64,000 bases of DNA from Hymenobacter nivis (lineage in GTDB: Bacteria > Bacteroidota > Bacteroidia > Cytophagales > Hymenobacteraceae): assembly GCF_003149515.1 (NCBI RefSeq), contig NZ_CP029145.1:4650001-4714000 (forward strand), in the 5' to 3' direction. Below are positions 53,171-64,000 of this stretch, in pieces. The notes below the pieces were generated by a model. The model was not told the origin of the DNA and did no database searches. It saw nothing but the letters and a program-made list of their open reading frames with translations. Position 1 is the stretch's first letter. Each line of letters begins with the position of its first letter. Made by a program: the position numbers and the translations under genes.

Positions 53171-53338
53171 GGGTTTTGGGGACGATTGGTAGGAAATGCA
53201 ATTTTCGTTGGTGCGCTGTTATTTAAGGTGTTTGGAGATGGATGCAACAATAGAAAGGCCGCTAAAGAAGCGGCCTTTCCTATAATCAATTAGCCAGAAT
53301 CGTCCCCGAAATCCGATTCATCCGATAAATCCGTGGTT
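53138..53338. repeat. Paired-arm palindromic repeat E, copy 2
   Basis: Arms 53138-53157 (AACCACGGATTTATCGGATT) and 53319-53338 match as reverse complements in 19 of 20 bases. Inner sequences GTCGGAT, GGTTTTGGGGACGATT and AATCGTCCCCGAAATCCGAT also mirror each other. The left arm supplies GTG codons at the start of the BtuF-like gene. The right arm touches the TAA stop of the M42 peptidase gene. A hairpin lies in the middle. The architecture matches copy 1 at 36887-37166. Confidence 0.85.
53253..53279. terminator. Hairpin inside repeat E2
   Basis: GAAAGGCCGCT / AGCGGCCTTTC around a short loop; the T run is weak, so termination is uncertain. Confidence 0.55.
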
Positions 53339-54408
53339 TAGACGAAATACCGGAAATCGTGGCCGTCCTCAATTCGCAGCAAGGTTTCGTAGATTAATTG
53401 GATAACCGCTTCCACATCGTCCTTATGCACCGTTTCAACGGTGGTGTGCATGTACTTAAGGGGTAGTGAGATGAGGGCCGAAGCCACGCCCATGCCCGAG
53501 TAGGCAAACGCGTCGGTATCGGTGCCGGTCGAGCGGGTGGCGGCGGCGCGTTGGAAGGCAATGTCTTGCTCTTTAGCCGTATCGATGATGAGGTCGCGCA
53601 GGTTGTTCTGCACGGCAGGGCCGTAGGTGATGACGGGGCCCTTGCCGCAGGAAATGTCGCCGGCCGTCTTTTTGTCGTACATCGGCGACTGGCTGTCGTG
53701 GGTCACGTCCGTCACGATGGCCACGTCGGGGTTGATGCGGTGGGCTACCATTTCGGCCCCGCGCAGGCCAATTTCCTCCTGCACAGCGTTTACGATGTAC
53801 AGGCCGAAGGGCAGCGTTTTGCCGTTTTCCTTCAGCAAGCGGGCCACTTCGGCAATCATGAAGCCGCCCATGCGGTTGTCGAGGGCCCGGCCTACGTAAA
53901 ACTTGTCGTTCAGCACCATAAGCTCGTCCTCGAACGTGACGACCGAGCCCACGTGGATGCCCAGTTCCTCCACTTCGTCGGCGCTGGCCGCCCCGCAGTC
54001 CAGGAACACTGTTTCGATGGTGGGGGCCTTGTCCTGGTCGGCTTTGCGCACGTGAATGGCCGGCCAGCCAAACACGGCCTTCACAATGCCCTTGGTACCG
54101 AAGATGTTGACGCGCTTGCTGGGGGCCACTAACGGATCGGAGCCGCCGTTGCGGCGCAGGTACAAGTAGCCTTCCTTGGTGATGTAGTTGACGAAATAAG
54201 AGATTTCGTCGGCGTGGGCCTCAATAACGACCTTGTACTTCGCCTCGGGGTTGACGACGCCCACCACCGTGCCGTACGTATCAACGAAGTAGCTGTCGGT
54301 GTAGGGCTTAATGTACTCCAGCCACAGTTTTTGGCCTTCTTTTTCGAAGCCGGTGGGGGAGGGGTTATTAAGGTATTTCTGGAGAAAATCGAACGATTCG
54401 GGGCGCAT
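53338..54408 (-). CDS. M42-family metallo-aminopeptidase
   Basis: This cytosolic aminopeptidase (glutamyl aminopeptidase/FrvX type) probably forms large tetrahedral oligomers and degrades peptides. The 356 residues fit the family. The metal ligands are seen in order: His and Asp in IEAHADEIS, Asp in VGRALDNRMGGF, the Glu pair in NAVQEEIGLRGAEM, Asp in IVTDVTHDSQS, and His in LKYMHTTVETVHKDD. The stop codon is fused to the arm of repeat E2. Confidence 0.93.
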   Translation of the reverse strand: MRPESFDFLQKYLNNPSPTGFEKEGQKLWLEYIKPYTDSYFVDTYGTVVGVVNPEAKYKVVIEAHADEISYFVNYITKEGYLYLRRNGGSDPLVAPSKRVNIFGTKGIVKAVFGWPAIHVRKADQDKAPTIETVFLDCGAASADEVEELGIHVGSVVTFEDELMVLNDKFYVGRALDNRMGGFMIAEVARLLKENGKTLPFGLYIVNAVQEEIGLRGAEMVAHRINPDVAIVTDVTHDSQSPMYDKKTAGDISCGKGPVITYGPAVQNNLRDLIIDTAKEQDIAFQRAAATRSTGTDTDAFAYSGMGVASALISLPLKYMHTTVETVHKDDVEAVIQLIYETLLRIEDGHDFRYFV

Positions 54409-54530
54409 AAGAAGCAGGTTGTCAATGACTGACGGAGAAATTAGCCAGCGGAACTAGTTGAAGGGTGAAAAAAATTCGCGCAAAAGCCATTTATCGGGAT
54501 CGAATGCGCAGGCGGCTAGCAAATATCAAA

Positions 54531-56099
54531 CTACAAAGGAATGTTTCCGTGCTTCTTGCGTGGTAGGGTATCCACTTTGTTCTCCAACATTTTAAAGGCG
54601 CGGATGAGCTTCTGGCGAGTTTGCGAGGGCAGGATTACTTCATCTACAAAGCCGCGGTGGGCGGCGCGGTAGGGCGTGGCAAATTTTTCCTGGTAATCGG
54701 TTACTTTCTCCTGAAGCTTGGCGGCGGGGTCGTCGGCGGCGGCTATTTCGCGCTTGAAAATAATTTCGGCCGCGCCTTTGGCGCCCATCACGGCGATTTC
54801 GGCGGTGGGCCAGGCAAAGTTCAGGTCGGCCCCGATGTGCTTGGAATTCATCACGTCGTAGGCCCCGCCGTAGGCCTTGCGGGTGATAACGGTGATGCGC
54901 GGCACGGTGGCCTCGCAGAAGGCGTAGAGCAGCTTAGCCCCGTTGGTGATGATGCCGCGCCACTCCTGGTCGGTGCCAGGTAGGAAGCCGGGCACGTCCT
55001 CCAGCACCAGCAGCGGGATGTTGAACGAGTCGCAGAACCGCACGAAGCGCGCGGCCTTGGTGCTGGCGTTGATGTCGAGCACGCCGGCCAGCACCGCCGG
55101 CTGGTTGCCCACAATGCCGAGGCTACGGCCCGCTAGCCGCGCAAAGCCCACCACGATGTTCTCGGCAAAGTTCTTGTGCACTTCCATGAACGAGTCGCCA
55201 TCCACCAGACCCTCAATTACTTCGCGGATATCATAGGGCTGGTTGGCATTGTCCGGAATGATGGTATCCAGCACCGGGCGGCTTTCGTCGCCCTGGGCCG
55301 CGTAGGGTTGGGCGGGGGCCGTTTCCTCGCAGTTTTGGGGCATGTAGCTCAGCAGCTGCTTGAGTTGCTGGATACACACGACCTCGTTGGCGGCCGTGAA
55401 GTGCGTGACGCCGCTCTTGGTGCTGTGGGTGCTGGCGCCGCCCAGCTCTTCGCTGGTCACGTTCTCGTGGGTTACGGTTTTCACCACGTTGGGGCCCGTC
55501 ACGAACATGTAGCTCGTGTCTTCCACCATCAAGATAAAATCGGTAATGGCCGGCGAGTACACCGCGCCGCCCGCGCAGGGCCCCATGATGGCCGAGAGCT
55601 GCGGCACCACGCCGCTGGCCAGCGTGTTCTTATAGAAAATGTCGGCGTAGCCACCCAGGCTCACCACGCCTTCCTGGATGCGGGCCCCGCCCGAGTCGTT
55701 CAGGCCAATCACGGGGGCCCCATTCTTCAGAGCCAGGTCCATGATCTTCACGATTTTCTCGGCGTGGGTTTCGCTCAGCGAGCCGCCGAATACCGTGAAA
55801 TCCTGCGAGAAAACATATACCAGCCGGCCATGCACCGTGCCGTAGCCCGTCACCACGCCATCGCCCAGGTAGTGCTCTTTATCAAGGCCGAAATCGCGGG
55901 CGCGGTGCATTACAAATTTGCCAATTTCTTCAAACGAGCCCTCGTCGAGCAGTAAATCCAGCCGCTCGCGGGCCGTGAGCTTGCCTTTTTTGTGCTGCGA
56001 GTCGATGCGGGCCTGGCCACCGCCGAGCAAAGCTTCCTCGTTCTTGCGGGCTAGTAAATCGGTTTTGGAAAGGGCGTCGTGAACGTGCGGGTCGGGCAT
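54531..56099 (-). CDS. Acyl-CoA carboxylase carboxyltransferase (beta) subunit
   Basis: This is the biotin-dependent carboxyltransferase, most like propionyl- or methylmalonyl-CoA family beta subunits. The 522 residues contain [20 protein letters not shown] near the start, the crotonase-like halves with [20 protein letters not shown] and the oxyanion glycines [12 protein letters not shown]. The second half has [20 protein letters not shown] and [16 protein letters not shown]. It ends with the typical KHGNIPL tail. No alpha (biotin carboxylase) subunit is nearby. Acyl specificity cannot be set from the sequence alone. Confidence 0.93.
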   Translation of the reverse strand: MPDPHVHDALSKTDLLARKNEEALLGGGQARIDSQHKKGKLTARERLDLLLDEGSFEEIGKFVMHRARDFGLDKEHYLGDGVVTGYGTVHGRLVYVFSQDFTVFGGSLSETHAEKIVKIMDLALKNGAPVIGLNDSGGARIQEGVVSLGGYADIFYKNTLASGVVPQLSAIMGPCAGGAVYSPAITDFILMVEDTSYMFVTGPNVVKTVTHENVTSEELGGASTHSTKSGVTHFTAANEVVCIQQLKQLLSYMPQNCEETAPAQPYAAQGDESRPVLDTIIPDNANQPYDIREVIEGLVDGDSFMEVHKNFAENIVVGFARLAGRSLGIVGNQPAVLAGVLDINASTKAARFVRFCDSFNIPLLVLEDVPGFLPGTDQEWRGIITNGAKLLYAFCEATVPRITVITRKAYGGAYDVMNSKHIGADLNFAWPTAEIAVMGAKGAAEIIFKREIAAADDPAAKLQEKVTDYQEKFATPYRAAHRGFVDEVILPSQTRQKLIRAFKMLENKVDTLPRKKHGNIPL

Positions 56100-56176
56100 T
56101 GTGGGTGGGAGCGAAGCGAGAAAAGCAGGGCCCCAAAGATAGGCGGCGGGCCAGGCAAAACCACTGGAATGCTGGC

Positions 56177-58315
56177 TTAGGAATTCAAACCCAGCACCAG
56201 CAGCAGGAATGCGAATTGCCGGGCCGTGTCGTCAATGGACTTGAATCGGCCGGAGGCCCCACCGTGTCCGGCGGCCATGTCGGTGTGCAGCAACAGCAGG
56301 TTGTGGTCGGTTTTGGTGGCGCGCAGCTTGGCCACCCATTTGGCCGGCTCGTAGTATTGCACCTGCGAATCGTGCAAGCCAGTGGTCACCAATAGGTTGG
56401 GGTACGCCTGGGCCTTCACGTTATCGTAGGGCGAATATGAGAGCATGTATTTAAAGTAGAGTTCATCGGCGGGGTTGCCCCACTGGTCGTATTCGCCGGT
56501 GGTGAGCGGAATGCTGGGGTCCGACATGGTGGTTACCACGTCCACAAATGGCACGGCGGCGATGACGCCCTTGTACAAATCAGGCCGCAGGTTCACGATG
56601 CCACCCATGAGCAGGCCTCCAGCGCTGCCGCCCATGGCAAAGAGCTTAGCCGTGGATGTGTACTGGCGCTGGCCGGCATCGCTGGGCGAGGCGTGGGGCT
56701 TGGTGAGGTATTCCGAGCAGTCGATAAAGTCGTTGAAGCTGTTCATTTTGTGCAGCATCCGCCCGTCTTCAAACCACTGCCGCCCCATTTCCTGCCCGCC
56801 CCGAACGTTGCAGATGGCATACACAAACCCGCGGTCGAGCAGGCTTAGGCGCGCCGCGCTGAAAGTAGGATCGGTGGAATAGCCGTAGGAACCGTAGGCG
56901 TACTGGAGCAGCGGCGCGCTGCCGTCGAGCTTCGTGCCCTTTTTGTACACGATGGACATGGGGATCATCACCTTGTCGCGGCTCTTTACAAACAGCCGGT
57001 CCGTCACGTAATCCGCCCGGTTGAAGCCGCCGAGCACGGCCTGCTCCTTGCGCAGCGTGCGCTTGTGCGTCACAAAGTCGTAGTCGTACACCGACGACGG
57101 CGTGGTGAGCGACGTGTAGTTGTAGCGCAGCGTCGGCGTATCAAACTCCGGGTTCACGCCAATGGTGGCCGTGTAGGCCACTTCGTCGAAGTTAATTTTC
57201 TGTTCCTGCTTGTCCTTCCAGCGGATGGTGCGCAGCTGTAACAGGCCATCCCGGCGCTCATTCAGCACTAGATAGTCCTTAAATAAGTTGAAACCATCTA
57301 GGAACACTTCGGGCTGGCGCGGCAGGGCATCCTGCCAGCCGGTCTTGGCGGGGCTGGCCACGGGCGCCATCACCAGCCGGTAGTTGGGGGCCTGCCAGTT
57401 GGTGCGGATGTAAAACTTGTCGCCCATGTTTTCCACCTCATACAGGTGGTCGGGCTCGCGGGGCGCCAGCACTTTGAAGGTGCCCGCCGGGGCCCCCGCG
57501 TCGAGGTAGCGGTACTCCGACGACAGCGAGCTGGCCAGCTCAATACCAATGTACTTCTTTGATTTCGTGCGGCTTACCTCCACGCTGAAGGTGTTATCCT
57601 TCTCCTCGTATACCAGGGTATCCTGTTGGGGGTCGGTGCCCAGCGTGTGGCGGTATACCTGGTAGGGCAGCAGGGTGGTGACATCCTTTTTGGTGTAGAA
57701 CACTGTTTTGTTGTCGGCGGCCCACACCGCTTCGCCGCCGGTGTTGGTAATGCTCTCGGGGTAGAGCTTGCCAGTAGCCAAGTTCTTGAAGCGCAGCGAA
57801 TAAAGCCGTCGGCTCACCACGTCGTCTGAGTACGCCAGTACTTGGTTGTTGTCGCTCACGGCCCAGCCCCCAAGCTGGAAGTAAGGCTTGCCCTGGCCCA
57901 GTTGGTTGGCATTCAGCAACACTTCCTCGGGGGCCCCCAGGCTGCCTTTTTTGCGGCAGTAGATGGGGTACTCGCCGCCCTGCTCGAAGCGGGTGTAGTA
58001 GTAGTAGCCGTTGTCGCGGTAGGGCACCGAGGTATCGTCTTCCTTAATGCGGCCCTTAATTTCGGCCACCAGCTTCTGCTGCAACGCTTTGGTGCCGGCC
58101 ATTTGCTGGTCGTAGTAAGCGTTTTCGGCGTTCAGGTGGGCCAGCACTTCCGGGCTTTCCGGCTGGTTGAGCCAGTAGTAGTCGTCCGTTCGCGTGGTGC
58201 CGAAATTGGTGAATACCTTGGGCTTAGGAGCCGCCACGGGGGCCATCTGGGCCAGGGCCCCGGTGGCCAGGGCTGCGCCTGCGCCGGCCATGGCCGCTCG
58301 TTGTAGAATCCGCAT
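56177..58315 (-). CDS. Exported S9-family peptidase (oligopeptidase B-like)
   Basis: This serine peptidase acts on short peptides. The 712-residue protein has a signal peptide ([23 protein letters not shown]), a seven-bladed propeller domain (about 70-440) and a C-terminal alpha/beta hydrolase domain. The triad is visible: Ser in [13 protein letters not shown], Asp in [16 protein letters not shown] and His in [28 protein letters not shown] is the prolyl-oligopeptidase-family segment. The acidic residues for Arg/Lys preference are hard to judge by eye. Confidence 0.92.
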   Translation of the reverse strand: MRILQRAAMAGAGAALATGALAQMAPVAAPKPKVFTNFGTTRTDDYYWLNQPESPEVLAHLNAENAYYDQQMAGTKALQQKLVAEIKGRIKEDDTSVPYRDNGYYYYTRFEQGGEYPIYCRKKGSLGAPEEVLLNANQLGQGKPYFQLGGWAVSDNNQVLAYSDDVVSRRLYSLRFKNLATGKLYPESITNTGGEAVWAADNKTVFYTKKDVTTLLPYQVYRHTLGTDPQQDTLVYEEKDNTFSVEVSRTKSKKYIGIELASSLSSEYRYLDAGAPAGTFKVLAPREPDHLYEVENMGDKFYIRTNWQAPNYRLVMAPVASPAKTGWQDALPRQPEVFLDGFNLFKDYLVLNERRDGLLQLRTIRWKDKQEQKINFDEVAYTATIGVNPEFDTPTLRYNYTSLTTPSSVYDYDFVTHKRTLRKEQAVLGGFNRADYVTDRLFVKSRDKVMIPMSIVYKKGTKLDGSAPLLQYAYGSYGYSTDPTFSAARLSLLDRGFVYAICNVRGGQEMGRQWFEDGRMLHKMNSFNDFIDCSEYLTKPHASPSDAGQRQYTSTAKLFAMGGSAGGLLMGGIVNLRPDLYKGVIAAVPFVDVVTTMSDPSIPLTTGEYDQWGNPADELYFKYMLSYSPYDNVKAQAYPNLLVTTGLHDSQVQYYEPAKWVAKLRATKTDHNLLLLHTDMAAGHGGASGRFKSIDDTARQFAFLLLVLGLNS

Positions 58316-58390
58316 AAAATCAGAAAAATTAGGATGTAATCAATGCGGCCGCTACCGGTCAATGACGCGTCAAGATAACAGCGGCGCAAC

Positions 58391-58424
58391 AAAAAAGCCG
58401 GCTCCCTCACAGGAGCCGGCTTCT
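58391..58424. terminator. Rho-independent terminator of clpC
   Basis: AAGCCGGCTCC / GGAGCCGGCTT with A6 upstream (a T6 run on the minus strand), between clpC and the S9 peptidase gene. Confidence 0.88.
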
Positions 58425-58442
58425 TAATGTTGCGCTTAGCGC

Positions 58443-61046
<2,604 letters not shown>

Positions 61047-61203
61047 GCAGATAAACGTAATGAAAAAAATGGATAGTCCCGCGTCGGGAATAGAAATAAT
61101 TGACGAAAACGGGCTGGGCCAGGGTAGCTTGAAAACAAGCTAATTCGGGCGAAGGTTCGGGCAAAATAGAAACGAAAACGGGCGGGCGAAGTTTGCTAAA
61201 CTT

Positions 61204-61839
61204 TCAATCTAAATATGCGCCCGCCGCCGGCCCTTGGGCGAACAGCAAATCCAGGACGCTCAACCCGGGCTCAAAACCTGGGCCAAACACCTGCGGATAG
61301 GGCCGCACTAGGCCCAAAGCTGCCGGACTGTCAGGCTCGGGGCTACCGGCCTTGGGGCTCAGCCAGTCGCGCCGGTCGAGGCAACCCGGGGGAGCAGGCT
61401 GCCCGGGGAGGCAGTAATCGGTGCTAAACTTAATGGGCAACGTAAGGCGGAAGCAGCGCATTTCCAGGTGTAAGAAGGCCAGGTTCAGCTCAAAAAGCCG
61501 GGCGGGCTTTGTGCGGTAGATGTCGTGCAGGTAATCGGCGTAGTACTCGAAATACGGGCTGTTGCCGTAGGCGGTTTGCAACGTGCGCCAGTGGCGGTGC
61601 ACCCAGTTTTGGCGATAATCAATTTCAATATCGGACGTTTTGACTTTTCCGGCGCGGTTGCCGTCCACTACTGGCACCGTGAGGGCCTGCACACCCTGCG
61701 CCGTGCGGATGAGGCAGCGGTTGCGGTAGGTTTGCTTGCGGTAGTTTTCCTGGGCTTCCAGCACCAGGCCATCGGCCTGGAGCAAGGCGGCAAAAAACGC
61801 CGCTGGCGGGTGGTACGGCAGTTCAGAAAGGACGAGCAT
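61204..61839 (-). CDS. WbqC-family protein
   Basis: The 211-residue cytosolic protein matches the WbqC family: ELPYHPPAAFFAALLQADGLV near the start, then QTYRNRCLIRTAQGVQALTVPV and NWVHRHWRTLQTAYGNSPYF, the most conserved segment. Members occur beside O-antigen or glycan genes, where they are thought to modify sugars, but none has a firmly known role that can be read from the sequence. The C-terminal 60 residues are Pro-rich and variable. Confidence 0.85.
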   Translation of the reverse strand: MLVLSELPYHPPAAFFAALLQADGLVLEAQENYRKQTYRNRCLIRTAQGVQALTVPVVDGNRAGKVKTSDIEIDYRQNWVHRHWRTLQTAYGNSPYFEYYADYLHDIYRTKPARLFELNLAFLHLEMRCFRLTLPIKFSTDYCLPGQPAPPGCLDRRDWLSPKAGSPEPDSPAALGLVRPYPQVFGPGFEPGLSVLDLLFAQGPAAGAYLD

Positions 61840-61960
61840 TTATTAGTGAACAGTTATCAGTGAATAATGACCAGTGAGCAGTTGCCTGTGGTCAATTTGT
61901 GATAAAAGTCAAAGATGTCTACTTTTTAACATTCACTGATAACTGCTCACTGCTAACTAA
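61840..61960. repeat. Inverted repeat with tandem CAGTTATCAGTGAA units
   Basis: The left arm (61840-61880) has AGTGAACAGTTATCAGTGAA and CCAGTGAGCAGTTG; the right arm (61931-61960) has ATTCACTGATAACTGCTCAC. Both are built from the same short unit on opposite strands. The structure fills the divergent gap between the WbqC gene and the next exported-protein gene and probably overlaps both promoters. Confidence 0.7.
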
Positions 61961-61978
61961 GGGTTTTACTTTTGCACC

Positions 61979-62839
61979 ATGCGTTTCCTTCTAATTTTAT
62001 GGGCTTGCCTAGCCCCGGCGCTGGCCGCCCAGGCCGGCCCGCCGCGTCTGCTGCTCGACGTGGCTCGCTTTCGCAACCTGAACCAGGTGGAAAAAGGCGC
62101 CGAAGTGGAGGTGTACGTCACGGTGCCTACCCAGTCGCTCACCTACCGGCAACGGGCCCCCCGGGCGTTTCAGTCGGCGGCCACCGTCACGCTCGAAATC
62201 CTCAGGGCCGACGGCAAGCCGGCCTACAAGGAAACGGTCATTTTGAAGCCGCCGGTCATCAATGACACCACGCTGGCCCTGAAGAACCCGGTCAGCTTCC
62301 TCAAGCGCATTCCACTGCCCGACGGCCACTACACGCTGCGCGGCACCGTGCGCGACCAGTACCGCGCCGCCAACGGCGAGGCCGTGGTGGAGCGCCCGCT
62401 GGTGCTGGAGGCCCCCGTGGGCCCCACGCTGAGTGACGTGCTGCTGCTGGCCCGCCCCGCCGTGAAAAGCAACGGCGACGACACTTTCCTGCGTGGTGGC
62501 TACCTGCTGACCCGGGCTCCCAGCGGCTTTTTCGGTCGCGGGGCAGATAATCTGTACTTCTACACCGAGCTGCAAGGGGCCCCCGCTGGCCAGCCGCTGC
62601 GCCTGCACTACCACCTGGCCGCCCCCGACGGCACGGCTGCCGACGCCGACGCGCCCCTCACGCCCCAGGCCGGGCGGCCCACCACCATCATCGGGCAGCT
62701 ACCGTTTGGGCCCCTACCCGAGGGCGAGTTCACGCTGCTGGTGGACGTATACAGCGGCAAAAAGCTGCTCACCAGCCACCGCGCCACCGGCCAGCGCAGC
62801 ACCACCGAGTACGCCCCCGCCGGGGCCGCGTCGCGGTGA
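61979..62839 (+). CDS. Exported beta-rich protein of unknown function
   Basis: The 286-residue protein has a signal peptide (MRFLLILWACLAPALAAQA). It appears to be beta-sandwich-like: VEVYVTVPTQSLTYRQR, ATVTLEILRADGKPAYKE, HYTLRGTVRD and a second half beginning DNLYFYTELQG. The layout resembles the N-terminal part of GWxTD-type exported Bacteroidota proteins, but the GWxTD motif is not present. The gene ends GTGA, sharing four bases with the next gene's GTG start, so the two are translationally coupled. A lipid- or envelope-related role is only inferred from that neighbour. Confidence 0.7.
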   Translation: MRFLLILWACLAPALAAQAGPPRLLLDVARFRNLNQVEKGAEVEVYVTVPTQSLTYRQRAPRAFQSAATVTLEILRADGKPAYKETVILKPPVINDTTLALKNPVSFLKRIPLPDGHYTLRGTVRDQYRAANGEAVVERPLVLEAPVGPTLSDVLLLARPAVKSNGDDTFLRGGYLLTRAPSGFFGRGADNLYFYTELQGAPAGQPLRLHYHLAAPDGTAADADAPLTPQAGRPTTIIGQLPFGPLPEGEFTLLVDVYSGKKLLTSHRATGQRSTTEYAPAGAASR

Positions 62840-63741
62840 GGGGCCCCCAGGGCCGACCCTACCCCTGGTACTACGCGCCGCTGAATTGGCTGCTGCTGGC
62901 CCTGGCCCACCTGCCGCTGGGGGCCCTGTACGTGGTGGCCGACGGGCTGTGTTACCTGCTGGCCCACGGCCTGCGCTACCGGGGCCGGGTGGTGCAGGAA
63001 AACCTACGGAACTCCTTCCCCGATAAGAGCGAGGCGGAAATCCGGCGCGTTACCTGGGATTTCTACCGCCATTTCAGCCAGCTCGTCGTTGAAATTCTAA
63101 AGCTGGCCGCCATCAGTCCGGCCGAGCTGGCGCGCCGGGCCACCTGGGTGAATCCTGAGTTGATGGCCGGGGCCCTGGCGCGGCAGCGGCCCGTCATCAC
63201 GCTGGGCTCGCACATGGGCAACTGGGAATGGATACTGGGCAGTGGGGCCCTGGCGCTGCCCGGCGTGATGGCCGGCGTATACAAGCCCTTCAAAAACCCG
63301 TTTGTTGAAGCCTTCATGCGGCGGGTGCGCACCCGCACCGGGGCCGAGGCCGTGCCCATGCTGGGCACCCTGCGTTACCTGGTGCAACACCGCCGCGGCG
63401 GCCGCAACATCAGCCTGCTCACCGACCAGGCCGCGGGCCCCGAAGACCGGCCCTACTGGACCACCTTCTTGCACCAGGATACCGGCTTTTACAGCAGCGC
63501 CGAGCGGTTGGCGGCGCAGTTCGATTGCGCTGTGCTGTACGTGGGCATCCGGCGGCTGCGGCGGGGCTACTACGAAATTAAGTTCACAGAAATGCCCTCG
63601 GGGTCCGCCGTGGCGGCGGCTCCCGAGGGCATATTTCCCATTACCGAGGCGTTCGCCCGGCAGCTGGAGCTGGATATTCAAGCCGCGCCCGAGCAATATC
63701 TCTGGACGCACCGCCGCTGGAAGCATAAGCGGCAAATATGA
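62836..63741 (+). CDS. Lipid A biosynthesis-type (LpxL/HtrB) acyltransferase
   Basis: This membrane-bound enzyme probably adds an acyl chain to lipid A or a related lipid. The GTG start overlaps the previous gene by four bases. The 301-residue protein has a hydrophobic N-terminus (YPWYYAPLNWLLLALAHLPL). The HX4-5D-type catalytic motif is in VITLGSHMGNWEW; the position after His holds M-G-N-W, as in HtrB-like HxGNWE. VYKPFKNPFVEAFMRRVR, LLTDQAAG and the C-terminal YLWTHRRWKHKR are all family features. It is well supported as an LpxL-family member. Confidence 0.9.
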   Translation: MRGPQGRPYPWYYAPLNWLLLALAHLPLGALYVVADGLCYLLAHGLRYRGRVVQENLRNSFPDKSEAEIRRVTWDFYRHFSQLVVEILKLAAISPAELARRATWVNPELMAGALARQRPVITLGSHMGNWEWILGSGALALPGVMAGVYKPFKNPFVEAFMRRVRTRTGAEAVPMLGTLRYLVQHRRGGRNISLLTDQAAGPEDRPYWTTFLHQDTGFYSSAERLAAQFDCAVLYVGIRRLRRGYYEIKFTEMPSGSAVAAAPEGIFPITEAFARQLELDIQAAPEQYLWTHRRWKHKRQI

Positions 63742-63743
63742 AT

Positions 63744-63829
63744 TGTGAAAATGTGGGAGGAATGTGAAAATGAGAAAAAGTGCGAAACTACTGTCTCATT
63801 CATTTTCACATTCCTCCCACATTTTCACA
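63744..63829. repeat. Inverted repeat between convergent genes
   Basis: The left arm 63744-63775 starts TGTGAAAATGTGGGAGGAAT and the right arm 63794-63829 is its reverse complement, with a four-base insertion. The arms contain repeated TGTGAAAATG units. It lies between the acyltransferase and the Sua5-like gene and may end both transcripts. Confidence 0.75.
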
Positions 63830-63839
63830 TCTCTCACAT

Positions 63840-64000
63840 TTATTGTAAGTACTGCTCGATGTCGCCGGCGCCTTGGCGTATCAGCTCGAAGTCGTCGTTG
63901 GTGCAGTCAATAATGGTGCTGGGTACATTGCCACCAAAGCCGCCGTCGATAACCAGGTCCACCAGGGCCCGGTATTTTTCGAAAATCAGGTCCGGGTCGG
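63840..64000 (-). CDS. Sua5/YciO/YrdC-family protein (5' part outside window)
   Basis: On the minus strand the frame is open from the window edge to the TAA at 63840-63842. The visible 52 residues read DLIFEKYRALVDLVIDGGFG, then GNVPSTIIDCTNDDFELIRQ and a short end. This matches the C-terminal end of Sua5/YciO/YrdC proteins, including the VPSTIIDCT segment. They form threonylcarbamoyl-AMP for tRNA t6A or are related paralogues. TsaC versus the YciO paralogue cannot be separated from this piece. Confidence 0.85.
   Translation of the reverse strand, partial: DPDLIFEKYRALVDLVIDGGFGGNVPSTIIDCTNDDFELIRQGAGDIEQYLQ

Overview
The window looks like a chromosomal segment from a GC-rich, pigmented Bacteroidota of the Hymenobacter type (Cytophagales). 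The evidence is a SusC/SusD outer-membrane pair, a Bacteroides-type ketol-acid reductoisomerase, genes mostly without strong Shine-Dalgarno sequences, frequent GGGGCCCC octamers, a proton-pumping rhodopsin with its retinal-forming oxygenase, and many small palindromic intergenic repeats. I see no rRNA, tRNA, CRISPR array, prophage or intact insertion sequence.

Layout. 1-2643: 3' part of recN, then fabI and a long perfect hairpin. 2729-5832: a decayed pectinesterase remnant, the rhodopsin plus Blh/Brp retinal pair, and a multiply broken 2-hydroxyacid dehydrogenase. 6070-11996: a three-gene RND efflux operon (outer-membrane channel, adaptor, pump). 12240-16267: secreted M28 peptidase, a Spy-like exported protein and a helical-repeat protein. 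16435-27714: all genes for leucine, valine and isoleucine synthesis in one direction (leuA-leuC-leuD-leuB, then ilvD-ilvB-ilvN-ilvC-ilvA). Between leuB and ilvD lies a 19-codon leader peptide, rich in Leu/Val/Ile, followed by mutually exclusive antiterminator and terminator hairpins. This is a textbook-shaped transcription attenuator and the strongest regulatory signal in the window. 27796-34051: dienelactone-hydrolase-like protein, a Tat-exported molybdenum oxidoreductase with a cytochrome b partner, an amidohydrolase, ACT and cupin proteins and an acyltransferase. Two nearly identical 143-bp elements in opposite orientation bracket the oxidoreductase and amidohydrolase genes. 34221-42124: YtxH/CsbD stress proteins, lysS, an orphan protein, a C-terminal processing protease, a general-stress (YflT-like) protein and a small unknown. 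42325-52377: proline dehydrogenase, DAHP synthase/chorismate mutase, an isolated SusC/SusD pair, aroB and aroA. 52355-64000: a cobalamin-type binding protein, M42 and S9 peptidases, an acyl-CoA carboxylase subunit, clpC, a WbqC protein, a lipid A-type acyltransferase, and the 3' end of a Sua5/YciO/YrdC gene.

How the parts relate. The leu/ilv block supplies branched-chain amino acids from threonine and pyruvate, and the attenuator would let charged-tRNA levels set how much transcription enters the ilv half. The rhodopsin and Blh form a two-gene light-driven proton pump module. DAHP synthase, aroB and aroA share the shikimate route but lie in three separate units. Repeats are a main theme. At least four families of intergenic palindromes occur here. 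One of them places its arm exactly at a stop codon and supplies the GTG start codon of lysS, and a second copy is arranged the same way 16 kb away.
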